In this document: in pieces, positions 1 to 8,684 of the stretch
Position numbering within the stretch: the stretch's first letter is position 1
How the letters are laid out: each line of letters opens with the position of its first letter
DNA from: Cytophagaceae bacterium
Lineage (GTDB): Bacteria > Bacteroidota > Bacteroidia > Cytophagales > Spirosomataceae
Assembly: GCA_016722655.1 (NCBI GenBank)
Contig: JADKIR010000004.1
Span: forward strand, 1,116,001-1,180,000
Reading direction: 5' to 3'
DNA: 64,000 nucleotides
Translations under genes and position numbers: made by a program
The notes under the pieces: model-generated
The model's database searches: none
What the model saw: the letters and a program-made list of their open reading frames with translations, nothing else
Told to the model about the DNA's origin: nothing

Positions 1-66
1 TCAAGCTTTTATGCCAAACTCGAAATAGAGGCTAAAAAAAATAAAAAAGGAATGTGGGCGGAGTAA
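1..66 (+). CDS. C-terminal end of a thermonuclease-like (SNase) protein, partial
   Basis: The first 66 bases are an open frame ending in TAA at 64-66 and encode the last 21 residues of a protein that begins outside the window. The tail (SSFYAKLEIEAKK... ending GMWAE) matches the usual C-terminus of staphylococcal-nuclease-fold proteins, where a Lys-rich helix is followed by Gly-Leu/Met-Trp. The family cleaves nucleic acids and is usually secreted or periplasmic. Only the tail is visible, so the family call rests on a short motif and the catalytic residues cannot be checked. Confidence 0.5.
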   Translation, partial: SSFYAKLEIEAKKNKKGMWAE

Positions 67-70
67 ATAT

Positions 71-544
71 CTATTTTCTGGCAAAAACCAAAAATTCAAA
101 ATCGTCGGAGCTCAGAATTAGAATATCCCCGCTTTGATCAGTGGATTTAGTTTTTATTTCGACCTTATTGGCGGTTTCTAAAAATGTTTTGACTTTACTG
201 TCGGCTTCAGTTTCGTAAGGTTTATTCAAAATTTCCATATTAATATTTTCAAAACCTGCCGTAAAACCCTTTTCAGTGTTTTTGATGTCAGAAAGCACGT
301 ATTCACCTTTTATTAATAACAGATTAACTCTTCCGGAATAATTACTTTCTGTCAGAAAATTTATTGAATAAATTGAAGCTGAAGGTTCAAATCCTTCACA
401 TACATAACATTTGTAGGATTGCCGGCTATCAAATGTCCCTGCATAAACCCATTCTCCCAACAGGGTTTTTTCCGGTGTAGTGGCCGTTTTTTCGCAGGCA
501 ATAAATGCCAGAAATAATATTAAAAACAAACCCTTTCTAAGCAT
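71..544 (-). CDS. Small lipoprotein, lipocalin-like, function unknown
   Basis: A 157-residue protein with a hydrophobic signal and a lipobox (FIA-C, Cys17), so it is probably a membrane-anchored lipoprotein. After the anchor comes LLGEWVYAG, which resembles the first strand of the lipocalin-like domains common in small Bacteroidota lipoproteins. A CxxC pair lies at Cys46/Cys49. The rest looks beta-rich with no recognisable catalytic motif. It converges on the nuclease-like gene with only 4 bases between the stops. I do not recognise a specific function; lipocalin-like is a weak fold guess. Confidence 0.7.
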   Translation of the reverse strand: MLRKGLFLILFLAFIACEKTATTPEKTLLGEWVYAGTFDSRQSYKCYVCEGFEPSASIYSINFLTESNYSGRVNLLLIKGEYVLSDIKNTEKGFTAGFENINMEILNKPYETEADSKVKTFLETANKVEIKTKSTDQSGDILILSSDDFEFLVFARK

Positions 545-597
545 TTAAATTCAATTTTTTTATAAAACGAATTTGAGTTTTGAAAAAATATGAAAAT

Positions 598-1503
598 TTA
601 AAATTTCTCAAAAAAATCAAGAATCAGGCTATTTGCATCAATTACATGAGAAGGCTCATCGGCTGCTTGTCGGACCCACTCAGCCCCAGGCCAGGAGTGC
701 CCGCCGTCACGGGTTAGATAATATACTATTTCAGAGGAGTTTCGGCAATTGTTCCAGACCGTAAGCTTATATTTTTGATCATCAACCAAAATATTCGGGG
801 TTTTATTACAGCCGTTCAGATTGGCAAAGGTGTTCAGTCCACTCATAACCGGTGCAAAAGTGATTCCATTGATGCCAATGCCCCCAAGATGTGGTACATT
901 TTCGTCTTTTACCGAATGTAAATGCATTACAGGAACGGGTCTGGTGGCCTTACAATCCCCAATTACACTCAAGGGGCCACTCACTGCCGCAATGGCGGTA
1001 ATTTTGCCTGATAATTCACATGCGAGTCGGTAACTCATAATTGCCCCATTTGACATCCCTGTGAAATATACTTTTCGGGGGTTTACTTTGTAATCTTTGA
1101 CCACCTGGTCGATAAGTGCACTGAAAAATCCCACATCATCAATTTGCTTTTCCATAGCATAGTCACAGCAAGTACCACCATTCCAGGTTCTGACCCTGAG
1201 AATGCCATCGGATTGAACGCCGTCAGGGTAAACCACAACATACCCTCTTTTCAAAGCAAGTGGTGAAAAATTGTAATGGTTTTCAAATTGCGAGCCGCTT
1301 CCGCCACCTCCATGCAGGCCAAAAACAACCGGAAAATCCTTTTCCTCATAGAAATTTTCAGGTAAAACAACCGTATAAGTGCGGGTTAGATTGCCAACCA
1401 TAATTTGTTTTTCAAACCTAAATTTCTTCTCAATCGGTTCATCTTTACGGTTAAAACAAGTATTGGCAGACAAAACTATGGCCAGGTAAATAAACGATTT
1501 CAT
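598..1503 (-). CDS. Secreted PHB depolymerase / feruloyl-esterase-like alpha/beta hydrolase (LpqC type)
   Basis: A 301-residue alpha/beta hydrolase with a short N-terminal signal (possibly a lipoprotein at Cys16, although the lipobox is poor). An oxyanion-hole segment HGGGGSG lies near residues 64-70. WNGGTCCDYA near 108-117 is typical of the LpqC/feruloyl-esterase branch. The nucleophile elbow GMSNG carries Ser151. Candidate acid and base are Asp200 (VKDENV) and His269 (GGHSWPG). The family hydrolyses polyester or carbohydrate-ester bonds outside the cytoplasm. The nearby fucosidase fits a glycan-degrading role, such as removing acyl or feruloyl groups. True PHB depolymerase activity is less likely because no substrate-binding domain is present. 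The substrate is inferred only. Confidence 0.85.
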   Translation of the reverse strand: MKSFIYLAIVLSANTCFNRKDEPIEKKFRFEKQIMVGNLTRTYTVVLPENFYEEKDFPVVFGLHGGGGSGSQFENHYNFSPLALKRGYVVVYPDGVQSDGILRVRTWNGGTCCDYAMEKQIDDVGFFSALIDQVVKDYKVNPRKVYFTGMSNGAIMSYRLACELSGKITAIAAVSGPLSVIGDCKATRPVPVMHLHSVKDENVPHLGGIGINGITFAPVMSGLNTFANLNGCNKTPNILVDDQKYKLTVWNNCRNSSEIVYYLTRDGGHSWPGAEWVRQAADEPSHVIDANSLILDFFEKF

Positions 1504-1668
1504 AATTTTCTTTCTTTCATTCTAAAAAAATTGAATGGAAATGTGGCTATATATTTTCTGAAAAACTTTGACTATTTCAAATAAAATCAGTCTTAATTCA
1601 TAGCTAATTTAAAAAACCGATATTATTTTTATTGGATACTTATTTGTTCAGAAAGTTTAATCCCCAAT

Positions 1669-2838
1669 ATGAAAAATTTATCAATCATTATTTTATTCAT
1701 CACAAACCAGGCCTTTTCTCAATTTTCTATTAAAAATATTACTGTGAATCCTTATCTGGGTTACGGAATTTCGATCCCCGGCAGAAATCAGGTGGTTGGG
1801 AGTGAGCGATTGACCAATGAATGGCAGCCTGGAATAGTTACAGGAAAACTCAAAGATGGCTTAATAAGATCAACCAACACTTATGGCCTAGACTTCAAAT
1901 ACCCAATCAGTGAAAAATTCAATATCAGTTTTGATTTGGCAAGAAATTCTCATTTGCTGTATTACAAAACTTCGATGCCGTACAATGTCAAAAATTATGA
2001 AATAGTGGGCTATTATTTTGACTATAAATATTTCAGCACAGGTCTTGGATTTTGGTATGAAACACCCCAAACCGAATTTTTCTTCAAAACACATTTTATC
2101 CCAAATATTTATAATTACGCCGAGAAAAAAAGCCTTATCGGGGATTCTGATGATACAGATTTTGTTTCGGGAACCGGACTCAAACAAGAACTGGTTTGGT
2201 CAAATGAAATTAAAGCCAAGTTTTCTCTGGGTTTTTACAAAAAAGTGGAGCTATTGGATAATCATTTAAAACTTGGGGTGGTTCTTGACGTTTCACCTCA
2301 GGTTTTTTTTACAGAGAAATTCTCGTTTTATCAAAATAATCGTTATTTGTCAGAAAACACCATCAATTTCTTCATAAATTCCGTATCGGGGGTGGTTTCG
2401 ATACCCATAAAAAGAAATGAAACCATCAAAAATCTGAAACCTGAAAACCCTGTTTTCCTGCCTGAAGAAGTGGAATATGACGGCCAAGTGATTGAAGAGG
2501 GCAAAAGCATAGTGTTGGAAAATATAAAATTTAAGCAAACCAAGTTTGTTCTCAGCCCGGCAGGAATGAATGAACTTGACATCGTTTATGATTTTTTGCT
2601 TGAAAATCCCAGGGCCAGAATCGAGCTCACCGGGCACACCTCATCTGAAGGCTCAAAAGCACAAAACATGGAGTTATCAAAGAAAAGGGCCGAAATGTGT
2701 AAAGATTACCTGGTAAAAAAAGGCATCAAATCCACACGAATCAGGGCTTATGGACTCGGTTCGGAAAGGCCAATTTCATCAGGCAATCAGGAACTTAACC
2801 GACGAGTAGAAATGAGAATATATGTTTCCGTAAAATAA
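1669..2838 (+). CDS. OmpA-family outer-membrane protein
   Basis: A 389-residue protein with a signal peptide (cleavage probably near residue 17, after AFS). A roughly 230-residue N-terminal region rich in aromatic beta-strands could be a membrane barrel. A C-terminal OmpA/MotB peptidoglycan-binding domain spans about residues 285-389. Domain hallmarks are IELTGHTSSEGS, LSKKRAEMCKDYL, GLGSERP and NRRVEMRIYV. The Asp usually found in GHTD, one of the diaminopimelate contacts, is Ser here, while the second contact (Arg of NRRVE) is kept. The role is probably tethering the outer membrane to the cell wall. It converges on the fucosidase gene with a 2-base gap. Confidence 0.85.
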   Translation: MKNLSIIILFITNQAFSQFSIKNITVNPYLGYGISIPGRNQVVGSERLTNEWQPGIVTGKLKDGLIRSTNTYGLDFKYPISEKFNISFDLARNSHLLYYKTSMPYNVKNYEIVGYYFDYKYFSTGLGFWYETPQTEFFFKTHFIPNIYNYAEKKSLIGDSDDTDFVSGTGLKQELVWSNEIKAKFSLGFYKKVELLDNHLKLGVVLDVSPQVFFTEKFSFYQNNRYLSENTINFFINSVSGVVSIPIKRNETIKNLKPENPVFLPEEVEYDGQVIEEGKSIVLENIKFKQTKFVLSPAGMNELDIVYDFLLENPRARIELTGHTSSEGSKAQNMELSKKRAEMCKDYLVKKGIKSTRIRAYGLGSERPISSGNQELNRRVEMRIYVSVK

Positions 2839-2840
2839 AA

Positions 2841-4286
2841 TTACCAAACTTTGATCTCATTCAAAACCGGCTCAGCCTTTGAATCTTTTATCGTAATTCT
2901 GATTTTATCAGTTTCTGTAGGTGTAATTTTCAAAATTCGTTTATAACCTATGGTTGTCCCTTCTGCTTTTTTTACCCACTGATTATTTTCGGATAACTCC
3001 ACATCAAATGTCTTTACTCTTTGACCCAAGGCTATATTCTCCTGGATCTCAACATACGAAACCAAATACTTTCCGGATAATTTTATCGTGATATCGACAC
3101 TTTGACTTCCTTTTTTGGCAGCCCAATAGCTATCGGTATTTCCATCTGTCAAATGACTTGGAAGAAGTTTTTTGCTAAAATTCGAACTTGTATTTACTAC
3201 AGCATTTTGAGCCAGATTTTTTGAAAATCTTTCATTAAGCAGTTTTCTCCATCCTAAAAGAGCATTAACGTCGTTTTCATGAATGAGTCCCCGACGATCG
3301 GGTGGAATATTGAGCAACAGGTTAGAACCCCGCCCCACAGAAGTAAGATAAATATCAAAAAGCTGTTCAGGAGTTTTTACTTTTTCGTCTTCCTCTTTAT
3401 GGTAAAACCAACCGGGTCTTATACTTACATCTACCTCGGCAGGTACCCAGTTTGCCCCTGACTCATTGCCAGTGTTCAGTAGTTTTTCAATTCCAGATTT
3501 ACCAGCGTAAAGCGTATCACGGCTTATATTGTTCCAATTTGTGCTTCCGGCTACACCCCTTTCGTTTCCAACCCAGCGGATATCGGGACCTGCATCACTG
3601 AAAAAGAGAATGTTGGGCTCAAGGCCTCTCACTAATTCGATGGTTTTTGGCCAATCATAAAAAGTTTTCCCATCGATTTTTCTTTTTTCATTTTTACCTC
3701 CATAAAAACCATCCCCGCCATTGGCTCCATCAAACCACATCTCAAATACAGGCCCGTAATTTTCAAACAATTCCTGTAATTGCATTCTGTAGTAATCCAC
3801 GTAGGAAGGTGTTCCATAGTCACCACGGTTCCGATCCCATGGTGAGAGGTAAATTCCAAACTTCAATCCATATTTTTTACAAGCTTCTGAAACTTCTTTT
3901 ACGATATCCCCCTTCCCATTTTTGTAAGGACTGGCAGCTACTGAATGTGGGGTATATTTACTTGGCCACAAAACAAAGCCATCATGATGCTTGCAGGTAA
4001 GAATAACCGCTTTCAATCCGGCATCTTTTATGGTTTTTACCCATTGTTCTGCATCTAGTTCCGAAGGATTAAATATTTCCGGACTTTCATCACCAAAGCC
4101 CCATTCTTTCCCGGTAAATGTATTTGTAGTGAAATGAATGAAAGCGTAAGTTTCCAGCTTATGCCAGTCTAACTGTTGTTGGGTTGGAATCGGATAAACT
4201 GGTTCCGGAGCTGAAATTTTTGCGTTTTTACAAGAAAAAATACCAGTTATCAAAAAAAGAATAATCCAAAGATTAATTTTCCTCAT
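2841..4286 (-). CDS. Alpha-L-fucosidase, GH29, lipoprotein
   Basis: A 481-residue lipoprotein (lipobox ending at Cys19). The GH29 catalytic barrel covers about residues 35-345, with conserved FIHF, KHHDGFVLWPS (about 99-109), GIYLSPWD and the nucleophile motif EMWFDG with Asp186. The C-terminal 110 residues resemble an F5/8-type (discoidin) carbohydrate-binding module (LTDGNTDSYWA, then beta-strands). It removes alpha-linked L-fucose from glycans at the cell surface or in the periplasm. Length and domain order are normal for Bacteroidota GH29 enzymes. It is divergent from the DUF4153 gene and no SusCD pair is nearby, so this is not a full polysaccharide-utilisation locus. Confidence 0.95.
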   Translation of the reverse strand: MRKINLWIILFLITGIFSCKNAKISAPEPVYPIPTQQQLDWHKLETYAFIHFTTNTFTGKEWGFGDESPEIFNPSELDAEQWVKTIKDAGLKAVILTCKHHDGFVLWPSKYTPHSVAASPYKNGKGDIVKEVSEACKKYGLKFGIYLSPWDRNRGDYGTPSYVDYYRMQLQELFENYGPVFEMWFDGANGGDGFYGGKNEKRKIDGKTFYDWPKTIELVRGLEPNILFFSDAGPDIRWVGNERGVAGSTNWNNISRDTLYAGKSGIEKLLNTGNESGANWVPAEVDVSIRPGWFYHKEEDEKVKTPEQLFDIYLTSVGRGSNLLLNIPPDRRGLIHENDVNALLGWRKLLNERFSKNLAQNAVVNTSSNFSKKLLPSHLTDGNTDSYWAAKKGSQSVDITIKLSGKYLVSYVEIQENIALGQRVKTFDVELSENNQWVKKAEGTTIGYKRILKITPTETDKIRITIKDSKAEPVLNEIKVW

Positions 4287-4330
4287 TTTTATATTTTGAA
4301 ATTTGCCTTAAATTGTAAAAAAAATCTCAA

Positions 4331-6064
4331 ATGGCTAAATTATTTTCTCAGGAATCGGTTTTAAATCTTGTCAATTCTTTCCGTAAATCGGTTTCACGAT
4401 TTCCAGTCACTATTTTGGTGGCGGTTGCAGCCACAGGGGTATTCATAATGATGGTCAAACAAAGCGACGGTCCAAATGAAGACGGTCTGCTTAGAATCGC
4501 ATTGTCTTTGATTTTAGCTATCCCTTTAACTTTCAGTGCCGAAATTTTTGAAGAAAGAAAACGCCTTCCCCGGTTTCTTGTGGTTGGCTTATGCCTGGTT
4601 TATATTTTAGGGTTTTACTATTTTTCCACAAAAAATGAGGCTCTTTTTGAAAATCAAATATTTGTAATCAAATATTTTGTTCTGCTCATAACGGCACATC
4701 TGATGGCTGCAGTTGCACCTTATTTATTAGAAAAAAACATACCTGCATTCTGGCAATACAACAAAAACCTTTTCCTTGGAATTTTTATTTCTTTGCTGTA
4801 TTCGGTTACGCTTGCCATTGGTCTTACATTGGCATTTTTAGGGGTAAAAGAACTTTTCGAATTGAATTTTTCGGAACACTGGATTGGATATATTTGGGTA
4901 TTTTGCATCGGAACCGTAAACACCCTTATTTTTCTTTCTAAGATCCCCGCTCTGACAGAAATTGACAAAGAAAGTAGTTTTCCGCTGGCTTTAAAATATT
5001 TTACACAATACGTATTGCTTCCTTTGGTGGCAGTGTACCTATTAATATTGCTGGCCTATGCCGGAAAAATTCTGGGAATGTGGTCGCTACCCAAAGGCTA
5101 CGTGAGCATAATGGTGCTGGCAAGTGCTGTGTTTGGAATTCTGGCTTTTTTACTGATTTATCCACTCAAAGATTCCAACAATTGGGTTAGGAATTTCACC
5201 CGTTACTATTACATCACCTTACTCCCATTGGTGATATTGATGGCCGTTTCGATTTATGTCAGAATTTCTCAATATGGTGTAACAGTACCCCGCTATTATG
5301 TGGCAACATTGACTTTCTGGTTGCTAGGGATAAGTCTTTATTTTGTTCTCTCCAAAAAAGACAATATTCTTTACATCCCACTCTCCTTGATAATTATAGG
5401 AATATTTACGGTCTATGCTCCATTTAATGCCTCTCATAGTGCGGGATTAAATCAAAAAAACCGTTTAACGAAAGTTTTGGAATCTCACGAATTTTTAAAG
5501 GATGGGAAACCTACAAATGTAGATTTTAAGAAACTTTCAGAAAAAGAGATTGACAAAGTTTATGCTTCGGTAGATTATCTTACTCAAAATCAGCCTGAAA
5601 AGCTTAAAGATTGGTTTTCAGATGTGGACTTTAAAAAGATTTCAACTGAAAAATCAATGATTGGCCGTAAAAATGCTTTTTATGCTTTGACAAAATGGCC
5701 ACAAAATGAGGTATCGGTATCTTCATATTATGTTGATGCTAAAAATAATGATTATATAAGCCTCGAAAATGCCGACCTGATGCTCGATTCCTACCATTTA
5801 TATTCAGAATTAACTGTAAATGGTTCTAAATTTTTGGCAAAAAATAAGGATAACACTTTAAAAATTAGTGAAAATGATAAGGAAATTCTGAGTTTTGACC
5901 TTTCGAAAATCACTCAAAAAAAATATGAGCAGGCTCCACAAGATTCTTTGATATTCAGAAGCGAAAATGAGAAATATAAAGGAAAATTGCTTCTTGAAAG
6001 TGGATATATCAAAGATCACAAAATTGAAAACATAGTCTGGAGGTTATTGTTAACAAAAAAATAG
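4331..6064 (+). CDS. DUF4153-type multi-spanning membrane protein
   Basis: A 577-residue protein. Residues about 20-370 contain roughly ten to twelve hydrophobic segments, followed by a soluble C-terminal domain of about 200 residues rich in charged and aromatic residues. This architecture, with EIFEERKR between early helices and NASHSAGLNQ after the last helix, fits the DUF4153 family common in Bacteroidota and Firmicutes. The function is unknown; a transport or envelope-sensing role would be a guess. It starts 44 bases from the divergent fucosidase gene, so the two promoters must overlap or lie very close together. Confidence 0.7.
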   Translation: MAKLFSQESVLNLVNSFRKSVSRFPVTILVAVAATGVFIMMVKQSDGPNEDGLLRIALSLILAIPLTFSAEIFEERKRLPRFLVVGLCLVYILGFYYFSTKNEALFENQIFVIKYFVLLITAHLMAAVAPYLLEKNIPAFWQYNKNLFLGIFISLLYSVTLAIGLTLAFLGVKELFELNFSEHWIGYIWVFCIGTVNTLIFLSKIPALTEIDKESSFPLALKYFTQYVLLPLVAVYLLILLAYAGKILGMWSLPKGYVSIMVLASAVFGILAFLLIYPLKDSNNWVRNFTRYYYITLLPLVILMAVSIYVRISQYGVTVPRYYVATLTFWLLGISLYFVLSKKDNILYIPLSLIIIGIFTVYAPFNASHSAGLNQKNRLTKVLESHEFLKDGKPTNVDFKKLSEKEIDKVYASVDYLTQNQPEKLKDWFSDVDFKKISTEKSMIGRKNAFYALTKWPQNEVSVSSYYVDAKNNDYISLENADLMLDSYHLYSELTVNGSKFLAKNKDNTLKISENDKEILSFDLSKITQKKYEQAPQDSLIFRSENEKYKGKLLLESGYIKDHKIENIVWRLLLTKK

Positions 6065-6078
6065 GAATGCTAACGTGA

Positions 6079-7065
6079 TTATTCTTGATCTATTATTACT
6101 ACCGCTTTCCCGATAACTTTCCGGTTTTGCAAATCTTCTAATCCTGAAATCGCATTTAGCAGCGAGTATTCTTTGAAAATTTGCGGTTTTATTTTCCCTT
6201 TTTGAAACCAATCTAATATCTGTGAGAAGTTTTTCCTATTCTCTTCCGGCTCTTTTTTGGAAAAATTGCTCCAAATTACACCTACCAGCGATGCTCCTTT
6301 CAGTAGTGGCAAATTGAATGGCATAACCGGAATGATTCCGCTTGCAAAACCCACCACCAAATATCGGCCTTGCCAACCAAGACTTCTAAAGGCCTTTTCA
6401 GCAATTTCACCACCAACTACATCAAAAACCAAATCAACGCCTTTGTTTCCTGTATATTCATTGATTTTTTCTCTAAGATTGTCCGAAGAATAATTTATTA
6501 CAAAATCGGCACCTTGTTTTTTGCAAATTTCGAGCTTCTCAAAATTGGAGGCTGCAGCAATTACTTTGGCACCCATGACTTTAGCCAGATTAACTGCCGC
6601 CAAACCGACTCCACCGGCTGCCCCTAATATCAGAATAGATTCCCCACCTTTCAGATTGCCCCTTTGATTAAGTGCATAAAAGGCTGTAGAATAATTATAA
6701 GCGATTGCAGCGGCGTCCTTAAAATTCATTTCGTCTGGAATCTCAAAAACTCTGTCCCTGTTTACAACAAGATATTCAGCAAATCCTCCCCAGCCACATA
6801 AGGCAACTACCCTTTGACCCGGTAAAAAATTCTTTACTTCAGACCCAACTTCCACCACAACCCCCGAAACTTCTCCACCGGGAATAAATGGCAAGCCGGG
6901 TTTTACCTGATATTTGTCTTCAATCATCAATAAATCAGGGAAATTAATTCCACATGCAGAAACTTTAATCAAAATTTGTTCCGGAGAAATGACTGGTACC
7001 GGAATCTCATCCAAGCTTAGATTTTCATTGATTTTTCCATACTGGTGGCAAACCAAAGCTTTCAT
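6079..7065 (-). CDS. NAD(P)H:quinone oxidoreductase, zinc-independent MDR family
   Basis: A 328-residue medium-chain dehydrogenase/reductase. The N-terminal GroES-like domain (SACGINFPDLL, PGGEVSGVV) lacks the cysteine cluster of zinc alcohol dehydrogenases. The Rossmann domain shows ILGAAGGVGLAAVNLAK, the AxxGxxG nucleotide-binding motif, near residues 148-164, and DLVFDVVGG further on. Enzymes of this type reduce quinones or 2-alkenals with NADPH in the cytoplasm. The protein is full length. It is convergent with the DUF4153 gene and divergent from the redoxin gene. The electron acceptor cannot be deduced. Confidence 0.88.
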   Translation of the reverse strand: MKALVCHQYGKINENLSLDEIPVPVISPEQILIKVSACGINFPDLLMIEDKYQVKPGLPFIPGGEVSGVVVEVGSEVKNFLPGQRVVALCGWGGFAEYLVVNRDRVFEIPDEMNFKDAAAIAYNYSTAFYALNQRGNLKGGESILILGAAGGVGLAAVNLAKVMGAKVIAAASNFEKLEICKKQGADFVINYSSDNLREKINEYTGNKGVDLVFDVVGGEIAEKAFRSLGWQGRYLVVGFASGIIPVMPFNLPLLKGASLVGVIWSNFSKKEPEENRKNFSQILDWFQKGKIKPQIFKEYSLLNAISGLEDLQNRKVIGKAVVIIDQE

Positions 7066-7112
7066 TTGTCAAATATTAAGTTTCCAAATCTAACAAATCT
7101 TTCCATTTATAT

Positions 7113-7120
7113 TAATTTTG
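7113..7120 (+). promoter_or_regulatory. Candidate -7 promoter element of the redoxin-mazG pair
   Basis: TAATTTTG, a perfect match to the Bacteroidota -7 consensus TAnnTTTG, 64 bases before the ATG at 7185. No good -33 TTTG was found at 19-21 bases upstream. Confidence 0.35.
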
Positions 7121-7184
7121 AAAAAAATACCTTTCTGAAACCAGCAATTTTTTGCCGTTTGGAGCGTATTTCGAGAAAAATATT

Positions 7185-7823
7185 ATGATAAAAGTATTAA
7201 ACCGTCCGAAAGGAATAGCATTAAAAATTTTCATTTTGATATTTTTTGTTTTCTTTTTGGGTAAAACTTCAAAAGCACAGACCTACAAAGTAGGAGATGA
7301 GATAAAGGATTTTTCATTAAGAAATATCAATGGAAAACTATATTCCCTGAGTTCATTTCCATCAGCAAAGGGCTTTATTTTGGTTTTTACAAGTAATTAT
7401 TGTCCTTTTTCGAAAAGTTATGAAGACAGACTGGTGGCTACAGAAAGGCGTTTTACTTCACAGTCCTATCCAATGATATTAATCAATCCAAATGATCCTG
7501 AAGCTTATCAGGAAGACAATCAGGAGAATATTTCGGCCCGGGCAAAGGAGAAAGGCTGGGTTTTCCCTATACTCAGAGATGAAAAACAAGCGATGGCCAG
7601 GGCTTTCGGAGTAACCCGGCTTCCACAGGTTTTTGTGATTCAAAAAACAGGAAATAAATATTTTTTGAAATATTCGGGAGCCATAGACGACAATCCACAG
7701 GATGCAGCCGGAATCTCTTCCACATATCTTGACGATGCCGTAAATAGTCTTTTAGATAACAAACCCATAATAGTAAGTCAAACCAAGCCTGTTGGTTGTG
7801 CCATCAGATGGAAACCTCAATGA
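7185..7823 (+). CDS. Secreted redoxin / peroxiredoxin-like thioredoxin-fold protein
   Basis: A 212-residue protein. I chose the ATG at 7185 because it opens directly on a clean signal peptide (Lys/Arg-rich start, hydrophobic core, SKAQ near residue 32). An upstream in-frame TTG at 7152 would add residues ahead of the signal. The thioredoxin fold follows, with the active-site segment NYCPFSKSYE: Cys73 is present but the second cysteine of CxxC is Ser76. A late cysteine lies in PVGCAIRW near residue 206, a tail typical of Bacteroidota redoxins. GVTRLPQVFVI supplies the cis-Pro loop. It likely acts as a one-Cys thiol peroxidase or reductase in the periplasm. The stop is 1 base from the mazG start. 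Confidence 0.85.
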   Translation: MIKVLNRPKGIALKIFILIFFVFFLGKTSKAQTYKVGDEIKDFSLRNINGKLYSLSSFPSAKGFILVFTSNYCPFSKSYEDRLVATERRFTSQSYPMILINPNDPEAYQEDNQENISARAKEKGWVFPILRDEKQAMARAFGVTRLPQVFVIQKTGNKYFLKYSGAIDDNPQDAAGISSTYLDDAVNSLLDNKPIIVSQTKPVGCAIRWKPQ

Positions 7824-7824
7824 T

Positions 7825-8640
7825 ATGTCAGTAATACTACCTTTGCCCATTTCAGATTCAAGAACAGATGCTTTGCTGGCATTTAACCGCTTGCTTGACA
7901 TTATGGATGATCTCCGCGAAAAGTGTCCTTGGGATAGAAAACAGACATTTGAAACTTTACGACATCTTACCATTGAGGAAACCTATGAGTTGTCTGATGC
8001 AATTATTGAAAATGACCTGAAGGAAATAAAGAAAGAAGTGGGCGATTTGATGCTCCATCTGGTTTTTTATGCAAAAATAGGCTCTGAAACCGATGATTTT
8101 GACATTGTAAGTGTGCTCAATGGAATCTGCGAAAAACTGATTCACCGGCATCCTCACATCTATGGCGATACCGTGGTAAATAATGAGGAAGATGTGAAAA
8201 AAAACTGGGAACAGCTTAAGCTCAAAGAGGGCAATAAATCGGTACTTGGCGGTGTTCCAAAATCACTTCCTGCCTTGGTCAAAGCCATGCGAATACAAGA
8301 AAAAGCAAGAGGCGTAGGTTTTGATTGGGAGGAAAAAAGTCAGGTCTGGGCAAAAGTGGAGGAAGAAATGCAGGAATTTAAGGAGCATTTTAATGCCGAA
8401 ACACAGGAAACAATCGATAATGAAAAGGCCGAGGCAGAATTTGGAGATGTATTGTTTTCGCTGGTAAACTATGCCAGATTTATAGACATAAATCCTGAAA
8501 CCGCTCTGGAAAGAACCAATAAAAAGTTTATAAAAAGATTTCAATATCTTGAAACCAAGGCCTCTGCATCAGGAAAGAAATTATCAGAGATGACGCTCGC
8601 TGAGATGGATGTTTTTTGGGAAGAAGCGAAAAGCTTGTGA
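7825..8640 (+). CDS. mazG: Nucleoside triphosphate pyrophosphohydrolase MazG
   Basis: A 271-residue protein when started at the ATG at 7825, which immediately follows the redoxin stop; a longer frame would overlap that gene. It has the two tandem MazG domains expected for the full-length enzyme. The first has CPWDRKQT, the LTIEETYELSDAI helix and the EVGDLMLHLVF helix. The second has ARGVGFDWEEKSQVWAKVEEEMQEF and AEAEFGDVLFSLVNYARF. The Glu-rich metal-binding EExxE and ExxD patterns are intact. It hydrolyses NTPs and dNTPs to monophosphates and pyrophosphate, limiting non-canonical nucleotides and modulating the stringent response. It is probably co-transcribed with the redoxin. Confidence 0.93.
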   Translation: MSVILPLPISDSRTDALLAFNRLLDIMDDLREKCPWDRKQTFETLRHLTIEETYELSDAIIENDLKEIKKEVGDLMLHLVFYAKIGSETDDFDIVSVLNGICEKLIHRHPHIYGDTVVNNEEDVKKNWEQLKLKEGNKSVLGGVPKSLPALVKAMRIQEKARGVGFDWEEKSQVWAKVEEEMQEFKEHFNAETQETIDNEKAEAEFGDVLFSLVNYARFIDINPETALERTNKKFIKRFQYLETKASASGKKLSEMTLAEMDVFWEEAKSL

Positions 8641-8684
8641 TTGAAAAAATAGGATTATTACTTTCGCTCCCCCCTTCAATTTGT

